Both the position numbers and the translations under genes were made by a program. A stretch of 20,985 nucleotides of DNA, taken from positions 1-20,985 of the forward strand of contig JASLIL010000100.1 in NCBI GenBank assembly GCA_030152145.1. The letters are read 5' to 3'. Within the stretch, counting starts at the first letter, position 1. Each line of letters starts with the position of its first letter. Source of the stretch: Tissierellales bacterium. Its GTDB lineage: Bacteria; Bacillota; Clostridia; Tissierellales; JASKZW01. Positions 14,853 to 20,985 of this stretch are shown piece after piece. The notes below the pieces were generated by a model that saw nothing but the letters and a program-made list of their open reading frames with translations, searched no databases and was not told the DNA's origin.

Positions 14853-15527
14853 CTAGTAGCTTTTCCTAGATCTCCTATGAAAAACAATAACAGAAACTGT
14901 AAAAACAAGCTTCACAAAGCCCCAAAAAAGAAAATTTCTAAAAGAATCTCCAATATTATATATGGACTTCATAAAAAACACATTTATACTCTCTGAAATT
15001 CCTATTCCTAAAATAGACCCTGAAAGATAGTCAAGGAAGTTTATATCGCTAATCCCAGAAATATAGTTAATCAAAGTATAGGGCGTCAAGGGCACAGATC
15101 TTATAAAAAACACATAGCTCCTACCATACTCCTCTAACTGATCTGATATAGCCCTAAGATCAAACTTATTATTCCTCTTCCCATTCATCTCATAAAGCTT
15201 AGCCTTAACAGAATCACTAAAAACCTTGCCTATGAAAAAGGCAATAACAGATCCTATAAGAGCCGCCAATATAGTAAGAAGGTAGCCCTTCCAACCTAAA
15301 AACACAGCAGCCACCAGGGTAAACCAGGTAAGAGGCACAAAGAAAACCAAAAGCCCCGTAACAATAAGTAAATAAATCAAGGGTCCATCATTCTCTGCCC
15401 TTATAGCAATAGACTCTATATTCTCCTTATTAAAAATCTTAAGGCCAAATATAAGATATAAAACCACTGCAAAAATAAAAACAAGAAGCCCAAGCTCCAT
15501 AAGTTTCCTTCTATTAAACCTTTTCAT
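14853..15527 (-). CDS. TVP38/TMEM64 family (VTT domain) membrane protein
   Basis: A 224-aa polytopic protein. After an N-terminal basic segment and first membrane helix (12-30), the VTT/SNARE-associated core shows VFFVPLTWFTLVAAVFLGWK, a second helix LLTILAALIGSVIAFFIGKV, and then RSVPLTPYTLINYISGIS, the conserved re-entrant Pro-rich hairpin. Two more helices and a basic tail (HRRSRKSY) follow. Relatives (DedA superfamily) move lipids or take part in proton-coupled transport; the substrate here is unknown. ATG 15527 has AGGTGG 6 bases upstream. It has its own promoter (extended TATAAT) and terminator, so it is transcribed alone and diverges from the aromatic-acid-exporter-type gene. Confidence 0.88.
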   Translation of the reverse strand: MKRFNRRKLMELGLLVFIFAVVLYLIFGLKIFNKENIESIAIRAENDGPLIYLLIVTGLLVFFVPLTWFTLVAAVFLGWKGYLLTILAALIGSVIAFFIGKVFSDSVKAKLYEMNGKRNNKFDLRAISDQLEEYGRSYVFFIRSVPLTPYTLINYISGISDINFLDYLSGSILGIGISESINVFFMKSIYNIGDSFRNFLFWGFVKLVFTVSVIVFHRRSRKSY

Positions 15528-15547
15528 AAGCCACCTCTCTCCCCTAT

Positions 15548-15576
15548 ATTATAGCAGGTAATTCTCATATTTTAAG
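15548..15576 (-). promoter_or_regulatory. Promoter of the TVP38/TMEM64-type gene
   Basis: Minus strand CTTAAA, 17 bp, TGC-TATAAT (extended -10, rc of 15548-15553). The leader is very short, about 15 bases before the ATG. Confidence 0.62.
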
Positions 15577-15579
15577 AGC

Positions 15580-15608
15580 TTGTTGAAAAGGGTATATACT
15601 GTTATAAT
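15580..15608 (+). promoter_or_regulatory. Promoter of the aromatic-acid-exporter-type gene
   Basis: TTGTTG, 17 bp, TATAAT with a TGT extension at 15600-15602. It faces away from the divergent promoter 4 bp to the left, so one regulator could affect both. Confidence 0.7.
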
Positions 15609-15635
15609 AGTAGAAACTTTATAGAAGGTGGTTTT

Positions 15636-16547
15636 ATGAAACTAAAGAAAATAGGAAAAAGAACTGTAAAAACTGGACTAGCCGTCGGTCTAACCCTAGT
15701 CCTATCAAAAATATTCAAGATAAACTCGCCATTTTTTGCAGCCATAGCTGCAGTAATAGCCATGCAATCATCTGTATCTCAGTCCCTGGAAAGCAGTCGA
15801 AACAGAATGTACTCCACAGTTTTAGGAGCCGTTATAGCCCTAATATTTTCCTATGCAGCCCTAGACAGCTCTATATTCGCAGCCCTTGGAGTAATCATAA
15901 TAATCTACATATGCACCCTACTCCACATAGAGGAAACCATATCTCTTGCAACCATGGTCTTCCTATCTATAATCCTAAACTACGAAGAAGGCAGCAGGCT
16001 AAGCTATGCCAGCTACAGAACCATCGACACCTTTCTAGGACTCCTAATAGGAACTCTAGTTAACTACTTTCTCTTCCCCCACAAGCTGGAAGAAAAGGTC
16101 AACAGATCCTTTAAGGACATCTACCATCAACTAAAGCAGATGCTAGAATACCTAGTCTGGAACAAGAACTATCCCATAGAAGAACTAAGGGACAACCTAA
16201 CAGTAACAGAAGACGAATACAAGATCCTAAAACAGGAAATAAAATACAAAATCCTAAAATCCAACTTCCAATTTGACTACTCAGACGTATTTGAATTTGT
16301 AGAAGACAGCTACATCCACCTAAAAATCATGTCCTACCTAGGTAGCAACAGGAAAATAGACCACTACAACAAGGAAGCCCTAGAAAAAATGTTCCAAAGG
16401 GAAATCCCCCTAAAGGAAGTAGAAGGTCAAGACCCAGAAGAAGAACTAGACATAATCTACAACTACCACCTAAGGGAAGTCCTAAACGAACTATCAGATA
16501 TAGAATATATCTTTGATATAGAGGAAAATCTAGAAAAGAATAAATAA
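15636..16547 (+). CDS. Aromatic acid exporter family (ArAE/FUSC-like) membrane protein
   Basis: A 303-aa protein in two parts. Residues 12-150 hold about five or six membrane segments, with the family block SPFFAAIAAVIAMQSSVSQSLES and NRMYSTVLGAVIAL, then a helix after HIEETISLA and a last segment ending LVNYFLFPHKLE. The remaining 150 residues are a cytosolic charged helical domain (KDIYHQLKQMLEYLVW to EYIFDIEENLEKNK). This fits the Firmicutes aromatic acid exporter family (ArAE_1 with its C-terminal domain). The transported compound is unknown. AAGGTGG lies 7 bases before the ATG. It has its own promoter and a long terminator hairpin. Leu is written mostly CTA and Ile ATA, as in the pst genes. 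Confidence 0.85.
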   Translation: MKLKKIGKRTVKTGLAVGLTLVLSKIFKINSPFFAAIAAVIAMQSSVSQSLESSRNRMYSTVLGAVIALIFSYAALDSSIFAALGVIIIIYICTLLHIEETISLATMVFLSIILNYEEGSRLSYASYRTIDTFLGLLIGTLVNYFLFPHKLEEKVNRSFKDIYHQLKQMLEYLVWNKNYPIEELRDNLTVTEDEYKILKQEIKYKILKSNFQFDYSDVFEFVEDSYIHLKIMSYLGSNRKIDHYNKEALEKMFQREIPLKEVEGQDPEEELDIIYNYHLREVLNELSDIEYIFDIEENLEKNK

Positions 16548-16557
16548 ATTAACTATC

Positions 16558-16600
16558 AATAATATCTATGGATAATCATTATCCATAGATATTATTTGTT
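16558..16600 (+). terminator. Long hairpin terminator
   Basis: An 18-bp perfect stem (16558-16575 with 16579-16596), 3-base loop TCA, followed by a weak T-tract (TGTTTG). Both arms contain TTATCCATA or its complement, one base off a DnaA box; this may be chance. Confidence 0.75.
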
Positions 16601-16626
16601 TGAATCCCCCTAGTCAGTCTGCTAAA

Positions 16627-16650
16627 ATGTAACCGATTTACATATATAAT
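16627..16650 (+). promoter_or_regulatory. pst promoter with overlapping dyad
   Basis: TATAAT at 16645-16650, with no good -35. ATGTAA (16627-16632) and TTACAT (16638-16643) form a perfect dyad with 5 bases between, directly upstream of the -10. TTTACA at 16637 resembles a PhoP half-site TT(A/T/C)ACA. A regulated promoter for phosphate starvation is likely; which regulator binds is inference. Confidence 0.6.
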
Positions 16651-16666
16651 AAGAGGAGGCAATACT

Positions 16667-17578
16667 ATGAGAAAAAGACTTACATACATCCTGGGCCTAG
16701 TACTAATTTTATCTCTAGCCCTAACTGGATGTGCTAAAGACAAGGGAGGACAAACAGAAGGCAAGGACTCCAAGGACTTTGTAGCCCAAATGACCTTCAA
16801 CGGTTCATCCACCCTAGCACCAGTAATATCTAAAATTTCAACAGACTTTATAGAAGAACACACAAGCTGGAACAATGTAGATGAAAAGTTCCCAGAGGAA
16901 AACATATCTATCTACGTATCAGCTGGAGGATCTGGAGCAGGAGTAAAATCTGTCCTAGAAGGCACAAGTGACTTCGGAATGCTAGCCCGTGAAGTTAAGG
17001 ATGAGGAAAAAGAAAAAATAAAAGACATGCAGGAATTCAAACTGGGCATAGACGCTCTAACAGTATCAGTAAACCCAGAAAACCCACTACTTCAAATAGT
17101 AGACGATCTAGAAACTGAAGAAATAGCAAAAATCTTCTCAGGCCAGTACGCAAAGTGGAGCGACCTAGACCCAAGTCTACCAGACAATGAAATAGTAGTA
17201 GTAACAAGAGACCTAGGAGGCGGAGCCCACTCAGTATTTCAAAAGAATGTAATGGGAGACACTGAAGTAAGAAAAGATGCCATCCAGGCACCATCAATGG
17301 GAGCTCTAGTAGCTAAGATTATAGAAAACAAGGATGCCATAGGATACGCATCATTCGGTATGGTAAACCAAAATGAAGGTGACCTAATCCCTCTAAAGGT
17401 AGACGGAGTAGAAGCCAGCAAGGAAAACATAGTAGACGGATCCTACAAGATCTCCAGACCACTAATAGCTGTAGCAAGTGGCCAACTAACAGAAGCACAA
17501 CAAGCCTTCATAGACTACTTAATGTCAGCTGAAGCAAGTGAAACTATTGAAAAAATGGGATTTGTTCCCGTAAACTAA
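16667..17578 (+). CDS. pstS: Phosphate ABC transporter substrate-binding lipoprotein PstS
   Basis: A 303-aa lipoprotein. A hydrophobic signal ends in the lipobox L19-T-G-C22; the mature protein is lipid-anchored outside the membrane. Phosphate-binding segments are NGSSTLAPV (45-53), the block SAGGSGAGVKSVLEGTSDFG followed by MLAREV, and TRDLGGGAHSVFQ, which replaces the more usual TR(D/E)xxSGTR loop. It captures phosphate and hands it to PstCA. The ATG has AGAGGAGG 9 bases upstream. It is first in pstSCAB and separated from pstC by a leaky hairpin, which would give more PstS than membrane components, as is common. Ends in a clean VPVN. Confidence 0.97.
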   Translation: MRKRLTYILGLVLILSLALTGCAKDKGGQTEGKDSKDFVAQMTFNGSSTLAPVISKISTDFIEEHTSWNNVDEKFPEENISIYVSAGGSGAGVKSVLEGTSDFGMLAREVKDEEKEKIKDMQEFKLGIDALTVSVNPENPLLQIVDDLETEEIAKIFSGQYAKWSDLDPSLPDNEIVVVTRDLGGGAHSVFQKNVMGDTEVRKDAIQAPSMGALVAKIIENKDAIGYASFGMVNQNEGDLIPLKVDGVEASKENIVDGSYKISRPLIAVASGQLTEAQQAFIDYLMSAEASETIEKMGFVPVN

Positions 17579-17605
17579 GGGTTGTCTTTTTAGACACCCC
17601 TTTTT
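17579..17605 (+). terminator. Attenuating hairpin between pstS and pstC
   Basis: GGG-T-TGTCT pairs with AGACA-CCC around TTTT, one bulged T, followed by T5. It is imperfect, so partial read-through into pstC is probable. Confidence 0.7.
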
Positions 17606-17619
17606 ATTGAGGTGATTTT

Positions 17620-18477
17620 ATGAAAACTAAGGAAAAACTCTTTAAGACCAGCCTAAAAATTCTAAGCCTATTCTCCATCCTGGCTCTTTTCTTTATAATA
17701 AGCTTTATCCTAAGGGAAAGTCTGGTCTTCTTTAAAAATGTCCAGCCCCTTAAATTTATTACTAGGGACAACTGGAATCCCCTAGGAGATCCAAAGCATC
17801 TGGCCATAGGACCTATAATCCAGGCAACAATCTACATATCCCTAGTAGCACTAGCCCTAGCCCTTCCCATAGCCATAGGAACAGCCCTAGGACTCAGCTG
17901 CTATCTAGACAGGCCCTGGAGTCAAATCTTAAATAGGGCCCTAGACCTTCTAGCCGGCATACCATCTGTAGTCTACGGCTTCATAGGACTTCTGGTACTG
18001 GTAAAGGCCTTCGAAAACCTAGGCATGACCTCAGGAGAATCAGTTCTAGCAGGAGCCATCCTCCTAGCCATAATGATCCTCCCCTACATAGTATCCAGCT
18101 GTACTGACACCATGATACAGGTCTACAAGGCCTACCAAAAAGAATCAATGGCCCTAGGAGTCAGCAAGGCCTACTTTATAAGAAATATTCTCCTGCCCCA
18201 AAGCAGAAAGGGAATACTAGCCGGCACTGTCCTAGGTCTAGGCAGGGCCATGGGTGAAACAATGGCAGTAATGATGGTCATAGGCAATGCCCCAATAAAA
18301 CCCAGGCTACTAGGCAAATGCCAAACCATACCATCCCTTATAGCCCTGGAAATGGGAATGGTAGAAGTAGGCAGTCTCCACTATCACGCCCTTTTTTCAG
18401 CAGGATTTGTCCTAATGGTCATGATCCTAATAATAAACATAGTATTCTATCTAATAAAGAAGAATATTAAAATATAG
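17620..18477 (+). CDS. pstC: Phosphate ABC transporter permease PstC
   Basis: A 285-aa permease with about six membrane segments. The N-terminal segment (15-33) precedes PLKFITRDNWNPLGDP, the usual PstC external loop (W and NP conserved). The cytosolic coupling loop KESMALGVSKAYFIRNILLP and GILAGTVLGLGRAMGETMAV (with the GRAxGET motif) dock on PstB. It pairs with PstA to form the phosphate channel. The ATG has GAGGTGATTTT just upstream, and pstA follows after 11 bp. The sequence is complete. It lies downstream of the hairpin after pstS, so its level is probably lower than that of PstS. Confidence 0.96.
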   Translation: MKTKEKLFKTSLKILSLFSILALFFIISFILRESLVFFKNVQPLKFITRDNWNPLGDPKHLAIGPIIQATIYISLVALALALPIAIGTALGLSCYLDRPWSQILNRALDLLAGIPSVVYGFIGLLVLVKAFENLGMTSGESVLAGAILLAIMILPYIVSSCTDTMIQVYKAYQKESMALGVSKAYFIRNILLPQSRKGILAGTVLGLGRAMGETMAVMMVIGNAPIKPRLLGKCQTIPSLIALEMGMVEVGSLHYHALFSAGFVLMVMILIINIVFYLIKKNIKI

Positions 18478-18488
18478 GAGATGATAAA

Positions 18489-19322
18489 GTGAAGGAAAAA
18501 ACTAAAGATAAGCTACTAGGAGTCTGGATAGCCACTAGCATGGCCCTAGTCCTTGGCCTAGTAAGTTTTATCCTAATATATATATTTAAAAATGGCTACA
18601 AGGAAATCACAAGAGAATTCCTCCTAGAAAAACCTAAGGGTCTACCTCTAGGACAAGAAGGTGGCATCTATCCTGCCATCATAGGCTCTATCTACCTTAT
18701 GATACTAAGCTCAGGCTTTGCCAGTATCTTCAGCCTAGCCACAGCCATCTACCTAAACTTCTACACAAAGAAGGAAAAAAGAAAGCAGCTAATTCAAATG
18801 ACAATCCAATGCCTAGCAGGAATACCATCCATAATCCTAGGCCTATTTGGCTACACCCTCTTTGTCCTAAAGCTAAATTTAGGAAGATCACTACTATCAG
18901 CCAGCCTAACTCTAGCCATAATGATCTTCCCCTACATAGAAGTAAGAGTGGAAAACATAATATCCCAGGTAGACCCAGACCTAATAAAGGCCTCCTACGC
19001 CCTAGGAATGCCAAAATACTACACAATCCTAAGACTAGTACTACCCATATGTAAAAAGGGAATTCTAGCCAGCATAACAATGGCAGCCGGCTTTGCCATG
19101 GGAGCATCAGCACCCATAGTCCTAACAGGAGCTGTCCTCTTTGCAGACAGTCCCAAAAGCCTTAAATCACCTATAATGGCACTACCAGTCCACCTTTACA
19201 TACTAACCAACGAAGGCATATCCCTAGACAAGGCCTATGGAACAGCCCTGGTTTTAATACTAATGCTAATACTAATCAATGGCCTGGCCCTAGGACTGGG
19301 AAAACTGAAAGGAGAAGATTAA
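18489..19322 (+). CDS. pstA: Phosphate ABC transporter permease PstA
   Basis: A 277-aa permease of six membrane segments. The external NGYKEITREFLLEKPKGLP and GGIYPAIIGS loops are typical of PstA. The coupling loop is IKASYALGMPKYYTILRLVLP, followed by GILASITMAAGFAMGASAPI, where the usual GExAP is written GASAP. This is a mild departure, not a sign of loss. It forms the second half of the membrane channel with PstC. The GTG start at 18489 has AGGAGATGATAAA upstream. The stop codon is one base before the pstB start, so the two are translationally coupled. Confidence 0.95.
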   Translation: MKEKTKDKLLGVWIATSMALVLGLVSFILIYIFKNGYKEITREFLLEKPKGLPLGQEGGIYPAIIGSIYLMILSSGFASIFSLATAIYLNFYTKKEKRKQLIQMTIQCLAGIPSIILGLFGYTLFVLKLNLGRSLLSASLTLAIMIFPYIEVRVENIISQVDPDLIKASYALGMPKYYTILRLVLPICKKGILASITMAAGFAMGASAPIVLTGAVLFADSPKSLKSPIMALPVHLYILTNEGISLDKAYGTALVLILMLILINGLALGLGKLKGED

Positions 19323-19323
19323 C

Positions 19324-20064
19324 TTGACCAAACTAAAAATAGAAGACCTTAATATCTACTACGCTAAGGAAAGAATAGTAAAGGACATAAATCTTGAAAT
19401 AGAAGAAAATAAGATAACATCCATCATAGGCCCTAGTGGCTGTGGTAAAACCACCTTCATAAGTAGCCTAAACAGAATGATAGAAGACAATGGTGGACAC
19501 TACACAGGCAAGATCCTACTAGATGAAAGAAACATAAAAGAACTTCCCCTAGAAGAAGTCAGAAAAAATATAGGAATGGTCTTTCAAAAGCCTACACCCT
19601 TCCCCCTATCCATCTACAAAAACCTAGCCTACGGACCCAGATACTTTGGCTACAGCAAAGGAGAAATAGATCAGATAGTAGAGAAAAGCCTAAAGTCAGT
19701 AGGCCTTTACGATGAGGTAAAAGACCAGCTGAAGAAATCTGCCCTAGAGCTATCAGGAGGCCAACAGCAAAGACTATCCATAGCCAGGGCCCTAACTGTA
19801 GACCCTAAGGTAATAATCCTAGATGAACCCTGTTCAGCCCTAGATCTTAAAAATACAGAAATTATAGAAAAGCTCCTACTAGATTTAAAAAAGGACTACA
19901 CCATAATAATAGTAACCCACAACCTAGGCCAAGCTAAAAGAATATCAGACAAAACCATCTTCCTCCTAAACGGTGACCTAATAGAATACCAGGACACAGA
20001 GGAACTCTTCCAAAACCCAAAAGATCCTAGAACCCGAGACTATATAGACGGAATATATGGATAA
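19324..20064 (+). CDS. pstB: Phosphate ABC transporter ATP-binding protein PstB
   Basis: A 246-aa ABC ATPase. Walker A GPSGCGKT at 36-43, Q-loop around Q88 (VFQKPTPFPLSIYKN, the PstB form), signature ELSGGQQQRLSIARAL from 142, Walker B VIILDEP near 163-169, D-loop SALD, and switch H199 in VTHN. It powers uptake by PstCA. The TTG start has GGAG at 19311. It is the last gene of pstSCAB: no phoU follows, and the next gene converges, so PhoU must be elsewhere or absent. The terminator at 20063-20088 has its T-run on the opposite strand, so how pstB mRNA ends is not clear. Confidence 0.97.
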   Translation: MTKLKIEDLNIYYAKERIVKDINLEIEENKITSIIGPSGCGKTTFISSLNRMIEDNGGHYTGKILLDERNIKELPLEEVRKNIGMVFQKPTPFPLSIYKNLAYGPRYFGYSKGEIDQIVEKSLKSVGLYDEVKDQLKKSALELSGGQQQRLSIARALTVDPKVIILDEPCSALDLKNTEIIEKLLLDLKKDYTIIIVTHNLGQAKRISDKTIFLLNGDLIEYQDTEELFQNPKDPRTRDYIDGIYG

Positions 20065-20088
20065 AAACCCCAACTCCTGGAGTTGGGG
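20063..20088 (-). terminator. Terminator of the PHP gene, touching the pstB end
   Basis: CCCCAACTC (20068-20076) and GAGTTGGGG (20080-20088), 9 bp, 3-base loop. The minus strand then reads TTTTTA (20062-20067). On the + strand no T-run follows, so it is strongest for the minus-strand gene, though the GC-rich stem may also stall pstB transcription. Confidence 0.85.
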
Positions 20089-20101
20089 CAGCTATAAAAT
20101 C

Positions 20102-20887
20102 TTAAATTTCTATAAACTTCAGTTCCCTGGCCTCAAAAGTCGCCAGCCTAGTTACACCCTTGGACCTTAAAAATTCAAGGGCATCCTCAAACCTATACTT
20201 AAACCTATTGGTCTTGTGGGCATCAGATCCAAGAGATAAAAGCTCCCCACCTAGTTGAAAATATAAGTCCAATATATAATCATAAAAAGCCAAGCCCCCA
20301 TACTGGTAGACACTCCTAGTATTAATCTCCAGGGCAGAGCCATTAGCTATAAGCTTAGTCAAAATCTCCCTAAAAACAGGCTCCAAAACCTTAAGCTCCT
20401 TAAGGTCATAGTCCTTAAACCTAAGGCAATAATCTATATGGCCTAAAACATCATAATCCTTAAAGGAAGAAACAGCCTTAAGAAGATTAGAGTAGTAGTC
20501 TCTAGAAAAATCTAAGATGTCCTCCCTCTCAACCCTCTCCCCCATATAGTCACAGCTACTATTCTGGTGGACAGACAGTAAAACCAGGTCAAAGGACTTG
20601 CCCTCCATAAAAGCCTCCATCTTGCCAAGGCTCTCCTCCCTAAAACCCAGCTCCACACCAACCCTGATCCTAGGACCATAAATCCTCCTAAGCCTTTTTA
20701 TCTCCTCTATATAAGCCTCATAATCAAAAACCATATCTCTCTTCTCATAATTAAGATCAGAAAAATCCACATGCTCCGTAGAAACCACAATCCCCTCTGT
20801 CATAGAAAGATAGGCCTCAAACCTCTCACTAGAATCCGGCGAAAAGTAAGTATGCATATGCTGATCCACAATCCTATCCAAGCTCAA
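20102..20887 (-). CDS. PHP-domain phosphoesterase, histidinol-phosphatase (HisJ) type
   Basis: A 261-aa PHP protein. Metal ligands are in place: H10 and H12 in DQHMH, H39 in TEHVD, E79 in GVELG, H107 in SVHQN, H150 in LGHIDY and D222/H224 in GSDAH. The HisJ-like pattern includes TYFSPDS and EINTR near 187-191. Histidinol phosphatase would act in histidine synthesis, but no his gene is visible and many family members hydrolyse other phosphate esters, so the substrate is open. The TTG start at 20887 is chosen because AGGAGGG lies 7 bases upstream; a TTG two codons on is the alternative. It converges with pstB and has its own promoter (20921-20950). Confidence 0.85.
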   Translation of the reverse strand: MSLDRIVDQHMHTYFSPDSSERFEAYLSMTEGIVVSTEHVDFSDLNYEKRDMVFDYEAYIEEIKRLRRIYGPRIRVGVELGFREESLGKMEAFMEGKSFDLVLLSVHQNSSCDYMGERVEREDILDFSRDYYSNLLKAVSSFKDYDVLGHIDYCLRFKDYDLKELKVLEPVFREILTKLIANGSALEINTRSVYQYGGLAFYDYILDLYFQLGGELLSLGSDAHKTNRFKYRFEDALEFLRSKGVTRLATFEARELKFIEI

Positions 20888-20920
20888 TAAAAACCCTCCT
20901 CATATATGTCTATATATATG

Positions 20921-20950
20921 ATTATCTCACAAATCCCAAAAAACTGTAAA
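20921..20950 (-). promoter_or_regulatory. Promoter of the PHP gene
   Basis: Minus strand TTTACA (rc of 20945-20950), 18-bp spacer, GATAAT (rc of 20921-20926) with an upstream TGA extension. The start codon is about 34 bases on. Confidence 0.65.
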
Positions 20951-20985
20951 GAAACTGCCCACAGAATTAAAAAGATAAGATACCC

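Noticed and set aside
16579..16905. Minus-strand frame of 108 codons before and over pstS
   Set aside because: It overlaps the pst promoter, lipobox and terminator hairpin and has no recognisable domain.
18730..19113. Minus-strand Leu-rich frame within pstA
   Set aside because: It is a hydrophobic shadow of the pstA membrane segments on the other strand.
1..20985. CRISPR arrays, tRNA/rRNA genes, transposons, prophage or toxin-antitoxin loci
   Set aside because: I found no regular direct repeats, no tRNA-like or rRNA segments and no transposase or integrase motifs; conserved genes fill almost all of the window.

Overview
The window reads as chromosomal DNA of a low-G+C, Gram-positive anaerobe. 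Strong AGGAGG-type ribosome sites, frequent TTG and GTG starts, heavy ATA, CTA, AGA and AGG codon use, a GrdX-family protein and an M42 aminopeptidase suggest an amino-acid-fermenting Clostridia/Tissierellia member, possibly Peptoniphilaceae. That placement is inference. There is no rRNA, tRNA, CRISPR array, insertion sequence or prophage. Most genes are on the minus strand.

Layout. 1-2162: minus operon of an HdeD/DUF308 membrane protein, a choloylglycine-hydrolase-family protein whose nucleophile Cys is replaced by Ser, and a CPBP protease cut by the window edge. 2455-3535: a short YidC/Oxa1 insertase plus a small membrane-anchored protein of unknown function. 3671-4063: an isolated GrdX. 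4100-5741: Nudix, WhiA and HPr genes, resembling a shortened yvcI-rapZ-glmR-whiA-crh locus. 5904-7478: M42 aminopeptidase plus a small protein that may bind single-stranded DNA. 7510-9397: coiled-coil/Cys-motif protein plus pyrrolidone-carboxylate peptidase.

9456-14555: hpf, a DUF5317 gene, secA and prfB, an order close to B. subtilis hpf-secA-prfB. prfB needs the classical +1 frameshift at CTT TGA C; the full protein is 367 aa, with SPF and GGQ at residues 205-207 and 250-252. 14574-14852 is non-coding. It holds at least eight DnaA-box-like 9-mers, one perfect TTATCCACA, beside 80 bp of 89% A+T, and looks like oriC or a DnaA-titration/regulatory cluster. The C-over-G excess on the + strand continues on both sides in lines counted by hand, which argues against a bidirectional origin here.

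14853-16547: divergent TVP38/TMEM64-type and aromatic-acid-exporter-type membrane proteins with two well-formed facing promoters. 16627-20064: pstS-pstC-pstA-pstB phosphate importer without phoU, with a dyad at its promoter and a likely attenuator after pstS. 20102-20887: PHP/HisJ-type phosphoesterase, convergent with pstB.

In function the window mixes housekeeping (protein export, translation termination, ribosome hibernation, PTS control, phosphate uptake) with peptide and amino-acid handling (pcp, M42 peptidase, GrdX). The least explained elements are the DnaA-box cluster, the Ser-nucleophile amidase homologue and the 172-aa protein at 6960.
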